From NCBI RefSeq assembly GCF_028553745.1, contig NZ_CP067129.1, forward strand, positions 2,710,501-2,774,500: 64,000 bases of DNA, read 5' to 3'. Source of the DNA: Paracoccus seriniphilus (GTDB lineage Bacteria > Pseudomonadota > Alphaproteobacteria > Rhodobacterales > Rhodobacteraceae). Positions within the stretch are counted from its first letter, which is position 1, and each line of letters opens with the position of its first letter. Below are positions 46,696-55,512 of this stretch, piece by piece. Made by a program: the position numbers and the translations under genes. The notes below the pieces were generated by a model. That model worked only from the letters and a program-made list of their open reading frames with translations, did no database searches and was not told where the DNA came from.

Positions 46696-47649
46696 CTATT
46701 TTTCGCCCAGACCCAGCCGCTTCATGCGCCGGTACATGGTCGCGCGACCAATCCCCAGCGCCCGTGCCGCGGCCGAGACATTGCCTTCGGCGCGTGCCAG
46801 CGCGCGGGCGACAGCAGCGCGTTCGGCCCGGTCAAAGCCGCTCAGTTCGTCGTCACGCCCCAGCAGGTCGGCGGCGGGACGCGGGCGCAGATCGCCCTCG
46901 CGCTCCAGTCCGAATGCGCGCCGCGCCGCCCGCGTGGCACCGACAGCCAGATCATCCTTGTCCACCGCCAGCAGCATGGCGGCTTCGGTCATGTCCCCGC
47001 CCGAGGCGACGACAATGCGGGCCCTGGGAAAGCTGGCGCGGAAGAAGGTTGCCTCGATGCTGCGCGCCGCCTGTGCGACCTGCGCCGCGATCAGGCGGTT
47101 ATAGCGCTCGGTCTGATCGGCCCGCGCGCTGCTGACATCCAGCGCCGCCAGCAGCCGCCCGTCCGGCCCCCAGATCGGCGCATCCATGCAGGACATGCCG
47201 GTATTGCGGGTGTGGAAATGCTGGTCACGGTGAATGATGACCTGTCGTCCCTCGGCCAGACAGGTGCCGATGCCATTGGTGCCCTGCATCCTTTCGGACC
47301 AGTCGGCACCCTGCCATAGCCCCCAATCCTGGAATTGTGCGGCATCGCTGTCGCTGACACGCTGGTCCAGCACGATACCATCGGCATCGGTCAGCATCAC
47401 GTTGCATCCCGACATGCCCACCAGCCCGTAAAGCTGGTCAAGCTGCGGCCCCGCAACATGCAGGAAACGTTCGCGGGCGCTGCGCCTCTGCTGCAGTTCC
47501 GATTGCGACAAACGCTCGGGTCGGCGCCGGTCAGCCGGATCGAGCCCATGCTTCAACATCGACCGGCGCCAAGACGCCGCCAATGCCGATGTTGCTGATT
47601 TCGATTGCGACTGTTCGGCCACCATATCGGCGTGGCTGCGGTTCGTCAT
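46696..47649 (-). CDS. AcoR-like GAF/Fis-type transcriptional regulator without AAA+ domain
   Basis: A 317-residue regulator: N-terminal GAF-like sensor domain (about residues 50-210, including YGLVGMSGCNVMLTDADG and GTCLAEG) and a C-terminal Fis-type HTH (GNVSAAARALGIGRATMYRRM, about residues 284-304). AcoR-type activators normally have a central sigma-54 AAA+ module of about 240 residues; none is present here (no GAFTGA, no Walker motif). The linker is about 60 residues. It should bind the palindrome at 46670-46689 and control the aldehyde dehydrogenase. It has its own promoter with a large palindrome (47697-47716). Confidence 0.85.
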   Translation of the reverse strand: MTNRSHADMVAEQSQSKSATSALAASWRRSMLKHGLDPADRRRPERLSQSELQQRRSARERFLHVAGPQLDQLYGLVGMSGCNVMLTDADGIVLDQRVSDSDAAQFQDWGLWQGADWSERMQGTNGIGTCLAEGRQVIIHRDQHFHTRNTGMSCMDAPIWGPDGRLLAALDVSSARADQTERYNRLIAAQVAQAARSIEATFFRASFPRARIVVASGGDMTEAAMLLAVDKDDLAVGATRAARRAFGLEREGDLRPRPAADLLGRDDELSGFDRAERAAVARALARAEGNVSAAARALGIGRATMYRRMKRLGLGEK

Positions 47650-47670
47650 GTTCGCTCTCCCCTTGGGGGG

Positions 47671-47716
47671 AGTATATCAAAATCGCGGCGCGATACGTTA
47701 CAACTTTAGTTGTAAC
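47671..47716 (-). promoter_or_regulatory. Promoter and palindrome of the AcoR-like gene
   Basis: GTTACAACT and AGTTGTAAC are perfect 9-bp arms around a 2-nt centre (47697-47716). On the minus strand a -10-like TATACT (47676-47671) lies 20 nt further, 22-27 nt before the ATG. The palindrome therefore sits near the -35 region, where an activator or repressor dimer would bind. No known regulator consensus is recognised. Confidence 0.6.
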
Positions 47717-47789
47717 CCCGGCATATTGGCGGACCGGCCCTTCAGGCCTGCCGATGCCCGAAGTCATTTCGGTCCTCCCACCGCGGATG

Positions 47790-48926
47790 TCACCCCGGCA
47801 GCGAGGCCGCGCGCGGCACATAGGGGCCAAGCTCGACCCCGTCACGGTAAAGCATGGAGCGGCCTTCGTGAAACAGGTGCAGCGCCTCGGGATCGGCGGT
47901 CAACCGCACGTTGCGCCCATTCATACCGGCATGGATGCCGGGCAGCTTGGCAATGACCGGCGTCACATCTCCTCGGGTGCCGAAATACAATAGTGTCACT
48001 TCGCCAAGGGCTTCGGTCATATCGACCTCGCCCTTGAAGATGGCGGGGCCATCGGTGATGCGCATATCCTCGGGGCGCACCCCGAGATTGACCTTCAGCC
48101 CCATCTCCTCCGGCCGGGTCGAAATGGCGACCTGTGCCTCACCACCGCCATCCAGCGTGACGCCCGTCATCTCTCCGGTCGAGGAAATGCGCCCCGGCAA
48201 CAGGTTCATCGCAGGGCTTCCGATGAATTGCGCGACGAATTCGTTCACGGGGCGCTCATACAGTTCCAGCGGCGCACCGACCTGGGCAATGCCGCCCCCG
48301 GCCAGGACCACGATGCGGTCCGCAAGGGTCATCGCCTCGGTCTGATCATGGGTCACATAGATCATCGTGCGATCGGGCATCGATTCCTTCAGCTGCGCAA
48401 TCTCGATCCGCGTCGCGACGCGCAGGGCAGCGTCCAGGTTCGAAAGCGGCTCATCGAACAGATAGACCTTGGGATCGCGCACGATGGCCCGTCCGATGGC
48501 CACCCGCTGACGCTGCCCGCCAGACAGGGCCTTGGGCAGACGATCCAGATAGGGCGTCAGCTGCAGCATCCTGCCCGCGCGGTCGGTCGCCTCGCGGATC
48601 TGCTGCCTTGATTGTCCGGCGATCCTCAGGGCAAAGGCCATATTGTCGCGCACCGTCATATGCGGATAAAGCGCATAGGACTGAAACACCATCGCGATGC
48701 CGCGCTGGCTGGGCGGGATGTCGTTCATCTTCTGGCCGTCGATTTCAAGCGTGCCGCCGCTGATCCGTTCAAGCCCCGCGATCATCCGCAGCAGCGTGGA
48801 TTTCCCGCAGCCCGAGGGGCCGACGAAAACCACGAATTCGCCCGAGCTGATCTCGAGGTCGATATTGCTCAGAACCTCGACCTCGCCATAGGACTTGGCG
48901 ACTCCCTTCAGTTTCAATTCGGCCAT
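47790..48926 (-). CDS. aglK: Alpha-glucoside ABC transporter ATPase (MalK/UgpC family)
   Basis: Energises alpha-glucoside uptake. The 378-residue ATPase has Walker [10 protein letters not shown], signature LSGGQRQRVAIGRA, Walker B VYLFDEPLSNLDA and a C-terminal TOBE domain (VNLGVRPEDMRITDG). This is the MalK/UgpC (CUT1) type, longer than simple ATPases. It is the last gene of aglEFGAK, 24 nt after aglA. Confidence 0.93.
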   Translation of the reverse strand: MAELKLKGVAKSYGEVEVLSNIDLEISSGEFVVFVGPSGCGKSTLLRMIAGLERISGGTLEIDGQKMNDIPPSQRGIAMVFQSYALYPHMTVRDNMAFALRIAGQSRQQIREATDRAGRMLQLTPYLDRLPKALSGGQRQRVAIGRAIVRDPKVYLFDEPLSNLDAALRVATRIEIAQLKESMPDRTMIYVTHDQTEAMTLADRIVVLAGGGIAQVGAPLELYERPVNEFVAQFIGSPAMNLLPGRISSTGEMTGVTLDGGGEAQVAISTRPEEMGLKVNLGVRPEDMRITDGPAIFKGEVDMTEALGEVTLLYFGTRGDVTPVIAKLPGIHAGMNGRNVRLTADPEALHLFHEGRSMLYRDGVELGPYVPRAASLPG

Positions 48927-48950
48927 TGCCGCCCCCTCCCAGTGGCTTGA

Positions 48951-50495
48951 TCACCCTTCGATGACCTGAACCTGCCACGGTGCCAGATCGGCCACCGTCT
49001 CATCGGACAGATTCGCCCGTATCAGCAATGTCTGCTTGCTGTCGGCACGGACGAAGGACAGGATCGGCCCGTCGGCGCGCAGATCCCTCATCTCGCCCTG
49101 CCGCAGGGCGCTGTGCTTGTTGCGCAGACCGATGGCCCATCGATAGTGATGCAGCATCGATTGAGCATCGGCCTCTTGTCCGACCACGGTGCGCTGCAGA
49201 TGCGCATGCGGCACCGGCAACCATGGCTGACTGGTCGAAAAGCCGCCATTGACGCCCATGTCCCAGACCATCGGCGTCCGGCATCCGTCGCGCCCCTTGT
49301 ATTCGGGCCAGAACTCGATTCCGTATGGATCGCGCAGATCCTCGAACTCCAGTTCGGCCTCGGGCAGGCCCAGTTCCTCGCCCTGATAAAGGCAAACGGA
49401 ACCGCGCAGGCACATCAGCACCGTGCAATAGGCCTTGGCCGCATCATCGGACAGGTTCCAGCGACTGACATGGCGGGTGACGTCATGGTTCGACATCGCC
49501 CAGCAAGGCCAGCCATTGGGCGCAATGGTGTGCAACTTGTCAAAGACATGCACAATGCGTTCCGCGGTCAGCGTGTCGCCGGACAGAAAGTCGAAGACAT
49601 AGGACATCTGCACCCGTCCCGGCACGCCGGTATATTGTTCCAGCAGTTCCAGCCCGCGTTCACTGTCACCGATCTCGCCCACTACCACGGCACCATGCGG
49701 TGCCAGCCTGGCGGCAAAACGCTCCAGAAAAGCCAGGTTCTCGGGCTGCGATTTGTCGTATTTGTGGCTTTGGTGATTATAGGGGTTCACCGCCGGCGCA
49801 GTATCGGATTTGCGCAACTCGGGTGCCAGAGGCGGATTGTCGCGCAGCTGGGCATCATGGAAATAGAAGTTGATCGTATCCAGCCGAAAGCCGTCCACAC
49901 CCTTTTCCAGCCAGAAATCCGCCATCTCCAGCAGGGCATCCTGAACCTCGGGATTGTGAAAGTTCAGATCCGGCTGCGCGGTCAGGAAATTATGCAGGTA
50001 ATACTGCTCGCGCCGCGCATCCCAATGCCAGGCACCGCCGCCGAAGATGGACAGCCAGTTCGTCGGCGCGGTTCCATCGGGCTTGGGATCGGCCCAGACA
50101 TACCAGTCGGCCTTGGGGTTGTCGCGGCTGGACCGGCTTTCGGCAAACCACGGATGCTGGTCCGAACTGTGGGACATGACCAGATCGATCATCACCTTCA
50201 GGCCCAGATCATGGGCACGCTCGACCAGCCAGTCGAAATCTTCCATGGTGCCGAACAGCGGATCGATGCCGCGATAATCGCTGACATCATAGCCGTAGTC
50301 CTTCATCGGAGAGGTGAAGAAAGGCGAAATCCAGACTGCGTCCACCCCCAGAGAAGCGACATAGGGCAAACGCTGCGTGATCCCGGCAAGATCGCCGATT
50401 CCATCTCCGGTCGTGTCCTGAAAACTGCGCGGATAGATCTGATAGATGATCCCGCCCTTCCACCAGTCCTGTTTGTTTTCCTTCAAATCAACCAC
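48951..50495 (-). CDS. aglA: Alpha-glucosidase, GH13
   Basis: Cytoplasmic enzyme that hydrolyses imported alpha-glucosides (sucrose, maltose, trehalose-type sugars are substrates in Sinorhizobium). The 514-residue TIM barrel has GH13 motifs: WWKGGIIYQIYPRSFQDTTG, DLVMSHSSDQHPWF, the nucleophile Asp in GFRLDTINFY, the acid/base Glu in VVGEIGD, and MSNHDVTRH. The start is GTG at 50495, which overlaps the end of aglG by 8 nt. No signal peptide is present. Confidence 0.94.
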   Translation of the reverse strand: MVDLKENKQDWWKGGIIYQIYPRSFQDTTGDGIGDLAGITQRLPYVASLGVDAVWISPFFTSPMKDYGYDVSDYRGIDPLFGTMEDFDWLVERAHDLGLKVMIDLVMSHSSDQHPWFAESRSSRDNPKADWYVWADPKPDGTAPTNWLSIFGGGAWHWDARREQYYLHNFLTAQPDLNFHNPEVQDALLEMADFWLEKGVDGFRLDTINFYFHDAQLRDNPPLAPELRKSDTAPAVNPYNHQSHKYDKSQPENLAFLERFAARLAPHGAVVVGEIGDSERGLELLEQYTGVPGRVQMSYVFDFLSGDTLTAERIVHVFDKLHTIAPNGWPCWAMSNHDVTRHVSRWNLSDDAAKAYCTVLMCLRGSVCLYQGEELGLPEAELEFEDLRDPYGIEFWPEYKGRDGCRTPMVWDMGVNGGFSTSQPWLPVPHAHLQRTVVGQEADAQSMLHHYRWAIGLRNKHSALRQGEMRDLRADGPILSFVRADSKQTLLIRANLSDETVADLAPWQVQVIEG

Positions 50496-51621
50496 CTTTC
50501 ACCGACCCGGCCAAAAGACCTCGTACCAGATATTTTTGCATTGCGAAGAAGACGATCAATGGCACCGAGATCGAAATGAATGCCGAAGTCGCCAGAATTT
50601 CCCATTCGCCGCCCTTTGACCCCATCAGTTCCCGCAGAACACCGGTCATGACCAGTTGCTCACGCGTGTTGCCAAGGAAAACCGTCGCCACCAGCAGATC
50701 GTTCCAGACCCAGAGGAACTGAAAGATCGCGAAAGAAGCCAGCGCCGGAAAGGACAGCGGCAGAATGATCCGCCGGAAAATCTGGAATTCGGTCGCGCCA
50801 TCGACACGTGCGCTTTCGATGACCTCGCGCGGCAGGCCAACCATGTAGTTTCGCAGCAAATAGATCGCCAGAGGCAGGCCAAAGCCGGTATGGGCCAGCC
50901 AGATTCCCAGATAGCCCTTGCCGATGCCAATATCGTTGTGCAGCCGCAGCAAGGGGATCAGCGCCACCTGCAGCGGAACGACCAGCAACCCCACCACTGC
51001 CGCCGTCAGCAACGCGCGCCCCGGGAATTCCATCCATGCCAGCGCATAGGCGGCAAAGGCCGCGATGAGGATCGGGATCACCGTCGCGGGCACCGTCACC
51101 GTCATGGTGTTCATGAAGGCCCGTCCCAGCCCTTCGGCGGTCAGAACACGCTCATAATTGCCGGTGGTGAATTTCGGCGGCGCCATGGTGGTCGTGAAGA
51201 TACGTTCGCCCCGACGCATCTCGAAAGGTTGCCGCGAGGCCAGGCGATAGCTGCCATCCGCCCTTACCGTCAGCTGCCAGCCCTCCTCGATCTCGACAGT
51301 ATCGCCGGGTTGGTATCTGGCCGGTTCACGCGCCCCGGTGCCCCAGGCGACCAGCTTCTGTTCGCCCTTGAGCACATTGCCCTCGATGACATGCAAGCCG
51401 TCCATCTGGATCGCGTCATCCCCGGTACCGGTGCGGACAAAGCCGGTCTGTTCGGACCCGGAAAACGACTGCCACCAGCCACTGGAGGCAATCTGGTCGC
51501 GGTCACGGAAGGACGACACGAACAGCCCCAGCGTCGGGATCGTCCACAGCAGAACCAGCAGGAAGGCGCTGATATTGACCGCCCAGACCAGTGAGGATTT
51601 CTGCCCGGCCATCCCTTCCAT
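50488..51621 (-). CDS. aglG: Alpha-glucoside ABC transporter permease AglG
   Basis: MalG-like inner-membrane permease of 377 residues. After an N-terminal anchor (VWAVNISAFLLVLLWTIP) there is a large soluble loop of about 120 residues (GDTVEIEEGWQLTVRADGSY), a feature of AglG proteins. The core has an EAA loop (VIESARVDGATEFQIFRRIILPLS). The ATG at 51621 shares a base with the aglF stop and has GGGAG upstream. Confidence 0.93.
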   Translation of the reverse strand: MEGMAGQKSSLVWAVNISAFLLVLLWTIPTLGLFVSSFRDRDQIASSGWWQSFSGSEQTGFVRTGTGDDAIQMDGLHVIEGNVLKGEQKLVAWGTGAREPARYQPGDTVEIEEGWQLTVRADGSYRLASRQPFEMRRGERIFTTTMAPPKFTTGNYERVLTAEGLGRAFMNTMTVTVPATVIPILIAAFAAYALAWMEFPGRALLTAAVVGLLVVPLQVALIPLLRLHNDIGIGKGYLGIWLAHTGFGLPLAIYLLRNYMVGLPREVIESARVDGATEFQIFRRIILPLSFPALASFAIFQFLWVWNDLLVATVFLGNTREQLVMTGVLRELMGSKGGEWEILATSAFISISVPLIVFFAMQKYLVRGLLAGSVKGG

Positions 51622-52616
51622 CAGCGCATCTCCCTGCGGGTGTTGCGGATGTTCCAGATCATGATCGGCGTCACCAGAACCATCAGAACCATCGCGATCG
51701 CCGAGCCGCGCCCGTAATCGGGCGTGCCACGGAACATCCAGTCATACATCAGATTGGCCAGAACCTGGGTTCCCCACTGCCCATTGGTCATGACGAAAAC
51801 GATGTCGAAGACCTTCAGCACCACGATGGTGATCGTCGTCCAGACCACCGCGATCGTGCCCATGATCTGGGGCACCTTGATGCGGAAGAACACCTGCCAG
51901 GGAGAGGCCCCGTCCAGAATCGCCGCCTCTATGGTTTCCTCGGGGATGCCACGCAGTGCCGCCGACAGGATGACCATGGCGAAACCCGTCTGGATCCAGA
52001 CCAGCACGATCATCAGAAAGAAATTGTTCCAGGGCATCAGGGTCAGCCAGATTTGCGGCTCGCCCCCGAAGCGGGTGACGATCCAGTTCAGCAGGCCGAT
52101 CTGCGCCTGATCTGCAGCGCGGTATTCATAGATGAATTTCCAGATGACGCCGGCCCCGACGAAACTGATCGCCATGGGCATGAAGATCAGTGATTTGCCG
52201 ATATTGCCCCAGCGGATCCGGTCCGTCAGCTGCGCCGCGATCAGCCCGAACAGTGTGGACAGCGCCGGCACCACCAGCAGCCACAGCATGTTGTTCAGCA
52301 TCGATTCCCGGAACTTGTCGTCGCCCAGCAGCCAGACGTAATTCGCACCCCCGACAAAGCGGCTGCCATCGGAACTGTGCAGCGACCGCCAAAAGCTGTC
52401 GATCACCGGATAGACCAGATACAGCCCCAGAAACAGAAGCGCCGGTCCCAGAAACAGCCAGGGACGGATCTGATTGGCCCTGCGGATATTGTCTCCGGCG
52501 TTTTCACCGCGCGGCGGATAGATGGCGTCCAGAACCATGTTCGAGCCCCAGAACCAGGCGACGCAGCCAAACAGACCAATCGCAATCGTGCTTATGGCAA
52601 GCCACATCAGTTCCAT
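51621..52616 (-). CDS. aglF: Alpha-glucoside ABC transporter permease AglF
   Basis: MalF-like permease of 331 residues with about seven membrane spans, including IRPWLFLGPALLFLGLYL. The EAA-type loop is ETIEAAILDGASPWQVFFRI. It pairs with AglG to form the channel. It lies between aglE and aglG; a gap of about 85 nt after aglE may contain processing or attenuation signals, which I could not identify. Confidence 0.93.
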   Translation of the reverse strand: MELMWLAISTIAIGLFGCVAWFWGSNMVLDAIYPPRGENAGDNIRRANQIRPWLFLGPALLFLGLYLVYPVIDSFWRSLHSSDGSRFVGGANYVWLLGDDKFRESMLNNMLWLLVVPALSTLFGLIAAQLTDRIRWGNIGKSLIFMPMAISFVGAGVIWKFIYEYRAADQAQIGLLNWIVTRFGGEPQIWLTLMPWNNFFLMIVLVWIQTGFAMVILSAALRGIPEETIEAAILDGASPWQVFFRIKVPQIMGTIAVVWTTITIVVLKVFDIVFVMTNGQWGTQVLANLMYDWMFRGTPDYGRGSAIAMVLMVLVTPIMIWNIRNTRREMR

Positions 52617-52701
52617 CGCATTCTCCCTGTCTGGCCGTGACGGCAGGCCAGAGGGATTGCCGCCACGGAAGCTTGGGTCAGACCGAAAGCGGAATCTGCC
52701 C

Positions 52702-54057
52702 TCAGTTCAGCGTCGCCCAGGTCTGCTGGATGCTGTCGGCGACCTCTTGCGCGGATTTTCCGCCGACGAAATCGACCATTCCGGTCCAGAATGCCCCGGC
52801 ACCAATGGCACCCGGCATCAGGTCCGAACCGTCAAAGCGGAAGGTCGTGGCGCCCAGCAGGATATCCCCCATCTTCTTCAGGGTTTCGTCGCCATAGGCT
52901 TCGGGATTGACGCCCTGATAAGGTGTCAGAAAGCCCTTTTGCGCCATCCAGATTTCATGCGCGGCCGGCGTTTTCAGGAAATCGACAAAGGCCATCGCGG
53001 CCGGATTGTCGGACAGAACCGCAAACAGCGTCCCCCCGCCAAGCACGGGCTGCCCCATGCTGCCATCGGCGGGTGCGGGGAAATAGAAGAAATCCGCATC
53101 CAGTCCGATCTCGGTTCCCTCGGGAAAGAACGAGGGGATAAAGCTGGCCTGACGGTGCATGTAGCAGGCCGGGGGACTGTCGAACAAACCCTTGGGGCTT
53201 TCGCGGAAATCGGTCGAGGCAACTGCATCCGCGCCATTGGCGACGAAATCGTCATTCTTCGAGAACCAGCCGAATTCCTCGATCGCCTTGACCACCTTCG
53301 GATCATTGAAGGCCAGGTCATTGGTGGTCCAGGCATCGTAATCCTCGGGGCTGTTCAGACGCAGCATCAGATCCTCGACCCAGTCGGTCGCGGGCCAGCC
53401 GGTCGCACCGCCCGAACCCAACCCGATACACCAGGGCGTCTCGCCGTCGGCCACAATCTGTTCGGTCAGCGCCTTGAGGTCTTCATACGACCGGGGAACC
53501 TCGTATCCGGCATCCTCGAAATTCTCGGGCACATACCAGACCAGCGACTTGACATCGGCCTTGAAGGGAAAGGCATAGACATGTTCGCTGCCGTCCTCGC
53601 CCATATAGGTCGACAGGGCGGCCCAGCTTTCTCCGGCGGCGTAATTGTCGCGCAGCCATTGCCCGGTTTCATCACCCAAGGGCCGCAGATGCCCCTTTCT
53701 GGCCAGGTCCGCCGCCAGTCCCGGCTGCGGGAAGATCGCGATATCGGGGGGCGATCCGGCCTCGCTGTCGATCACGATCTGCTGTTCGAAGCTGTCGGAC
53801 CCCGAGTAATTCACCCTGGCGCCGGTTGCCGCCTCGAAATAGGGCAACAGCGAGGTGAACAGCTCCTGATCAGGACCAAGCCAAGGCCCGAGAAGGTCGA
53901 GTTCCTGTCCCTGCAGATCGCCATGCGCGGCCTTGAAGTCATCCAGGCTCTGCCAGTTGATCCGGTCATCGCTGCCCGGTTCGATCACCATCTCGGCCAG
54001 GGCATGCCCTGTCGTCAGGAACATCAGGGCAGTCGTCATGAGCATCACTTGTTTCAA
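52702..54057 (-). CDS. aglE: Alpha-glucoside ABC transporter binding protein AglE
   Basis: Periplasmic alpha-glucoside receptor, about 451 residues, solute-binding family 1. The signal peptide is MKQVMLMTTALMFLTTGHAL followed by AE. The mature part starts IEPGSDDRINWQSL and carries SGSDSFEQQIVIDSEAGSPP-type binding segments and WPATDWVEDLML. The start is most likely TTG at 54057, just after GGGAGGAAG; ATG at 54045 is the alternative. First gene of aglEFGAK. The regulator gene aglR, usual upstream in Sinorhizobium, is absent here. Confidence 0.9.
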   Translation of the reverse strand: MKQVMLMTTALMFLTTGHALAEMVIEPGSDDRINWQSLDDFKAAHGDLQGQELDLLGPWLGPDQELFTSLLPYFEAATGARVNYSGSDSFEQQIVIDSEAGSPPDIAIFPQPGLAADLARKGHLRPLGDETGQWLRDNYAAGESWAALSTYMGEDGSEHVYAFPFKADVKSLVWYVPENFEDAGYEVPRSYEDLKALTEQIVADGETPWCIGLGSGGATGWPATDWVEDLMLRLNSPEDYDAWTTNDLAFNDPKVVKAIEEFGWFSKNDDFVANGADAVASTDFRESPKGLFDSPPACYMHRQASFIPSFFPEGTEIGLDADFFYFPAPADGSMGQPVLGGGTLFAVLSDNPAAMAFVDFLKTPAAHEIWMAQKGFLTPYQGVNPEAYGDETLKKMGDILLGATTFRFDGSDLMPGAIGAGAFWTGMVDFVGGKSAQEVADSIQQTWATLN

Positions 54058-54145
54058 CGTCTTCCTCCCTTCCTCAAAGGCGGTGTCGACAATCAAGTCC
54101 GCCGATGCCTCAAACGTTGGACAGGGGCGATACATATGTCAAAGG

Positions 54146-55213
54146 TTATTGCTCCCATTCCAGTTCCTTGAAGGATGCTGTCGCATCACGCGCCACTGTT
54201 GCCTCATAGGACTGCCAGCCATTGCGCCAGGCAGACATCCCCTCAACGATCCGGGGCACGGCCCGGGACATGGGCAGCCCGTCGCGAATGGTTTCGCGCG
54301 TGGCGTCGCGCAGCGCCGTCAGAAAGTCCTGCTGTGGCTTCACCGCCTCTGGCCAGTTCTGCGCGACCCGCCCATGTCCGGGCACGATCAGCGAGGGCAC
54401 GGGTGAAGGCGGCATCTCTGCCCAGTCGATCCAGCCCAGAAGCGATCCGTCCACGACCGGCGTCAGTTCCCGGAACAACAGATCTCCGGTGAACAGCGTG
54501 CCGCTGGCGTCATCGAAAACTGTCAGATCATTGTCCGTGTGTGCAGTTCGGGCGGTGCGCAGCAACAGGCTGCGCCCGCCCAGATCTATGGTCATGCTGT
54601 CCGTCACCACCATATCGGGCAGGACGATTTCGGTGCCCAGCATCTGTTCGGCTCCGAACAGCCGCAATGCGTTGTCAAGATAGCTCTGCGCCCGCACGGC
54701 CAGCGCCCGCGGCAGCGCATGATGGGCCACGACCTGCGCCCCCGCCTCGGCAAAGACGGCGGCGCCCAGAACATGGTCGGGATGCATATGGGTCAGGATC
54801 ACATGGCTGATCGGCTTGTCCGATATCTGCCGGATGGCGGTCAGAAACTCTTGCCCCTGCCGTCGCGACACGCCGGAATCGATCACGGCGATCCGGTCCT
54901 CGCCGATCACCACGCCCAGATTGGCGATCCGCCCGTCCGCCGTATCTTCCATCTGTGCGGGACGGCCCTGATAGACATGAACCCCCGGAGCGATTTCGCG
55001 CAGGTCCAGCGCCGGAAGCTGATTGCCGGCGACACAGCGAAATCCGTTCCCCGTCAGATCCGGGTGATCCTGCAGCCAGTCCTGCGTGATTCGCGCCGCG
55101 CCATGGCGACAGTCTTCCCTTGTCGCCGCGCTGCCCGCGGGCAGCAGAACCGGCATGCACAGCGGGGAAGAAGCGGCAAAACAGGCAGTCAAAACAAGAT
55201 GAAACATGAGCAT
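54146..55213 (-). CDS. Quinoprotein relay system zinc metallohydrolase (type 2)
   Basis: An exported metallo-beta-lactamase-fold protein of about 355 residues. The signal region is FHLVLTACFAASSPLC. The zinc motif HMHPDHVLGA and later FTGDLLF and VPGHGRVA match the quinoprotein-associated metallohydrolase 2 family, which occurs with PQQ-dependent dehydrogenases. The ATG at 55213 has AGGA upstream. Divergent from pqqA with 131 nt between. Its substrate is unknown; a role in handling the PQQ dehydrogenase or electron relay is inferred from family context. Confidence 0.85.
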   Translation of the reverse strand: MLMFHLVLTACFAASSPLCMPVLLPAGSAATREDCRHGAARITQDWLQDHPDLTGNGFRCVAGNQLPALDLREIAPGVHVYQGRPAQMEDTADGRIANLGVVIGEDRIAVIDSGVSRRQGQEFLTAIRQISDKPISHVILTHMHPDHVLGAAVFAEAGAQVVAHHALPRALAVRAQSYLDNALRLFGAEQMLGTEIVLPDMVVTDSMTIDLGGRSLLLRTARTAHTDNDLTVFDDASGTLFTGDLLFRELTPVVDGSLLGWIDWAEMPPSPVPSLIVPGHGRVAQNWPEAVKPQQDFLTALRDATRETIRDGLPMSRAVPRIVEGMSAWRNGWQSYEATVARDATASFKELEWEQ

Positions 55214-55269
55214 GTTTTCCTGCATTTGCATGGAAAGACGGCGTTTGGCGCCCTGCTACCTTAGTAGTG

Positions 55270-55297
55270 TTGACCTATCCTGCCCCTCATCTAACAT
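55270..55297 (+). promoter_or_regulatory. Putative promoter of pqqA
   Basis: TTGACC (55270-55275) and TAACAT (55292-55297) are separated by 16 nt, 48 nt before the pqqA start. A short palindrome, CTAC-CTTA-GTAG (55256-55267), lies directly upstream of the -35 and might be a regulator site. Confidence 0.55.
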
Positions 55298-55344
55298 GAA
55301 ATCCAGTCGCTGTGTTGCGACATGGCTTTCGGAGGAGAACGAAT

Positions 55345-55437
55345 ATGGCCTGGACCAAACCGATCCTGAAGGAAATCGCCTGCGGCATGGAAATCAACAT
55401 GTATGCCCCGGCAGAGGACGAGCCCGTACTGTTCTAA
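55345..55437 (+). CDS. pqqA: PQQ precursor peptide PqqA
   Basis: The ribosomal substrate for pyrroloquinoline quinone. Translation gives a 30-residue peptide beginning MAWTKPILKEIACGMEINMY. The conserved Glu16 and Tyr20 (ExxxY) that are cross-linked to make PQQ are exactly in place. GGAGGAG lies 7 nt upstream. It is followed by a hairpin and pqqB. Too short for most ORF callers, but its identity is clear. Confidence 0.97.
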   Translation: MAWTKPILKEIACGMEINMYAPAEDEPVLF

Positions 55438-55464
55438 GGGTTCCTTGGAAAACAGACGTGATAC

Positions 55465-55497
55465 ACGGCCCTGTCCGATCCCCTCGGGCGGGGCCGT
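55465..55497 (+). terminator. Hairpin between pqqA and pqqB
   Basis: ACGGCCC (55465-55471) pairs with GGGCCGT (55491-55497), and CCGA with TCGG inside it. It lies 27 nt after the pqqA stop. There is no U-run. It probably raises pqqA mRNA over pqqB-E, since the peptide is needed in molar excess. Confidence 0.6.
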
Positions 55498-55512
55498 CTG
55501 CCTTGGTGAAAC

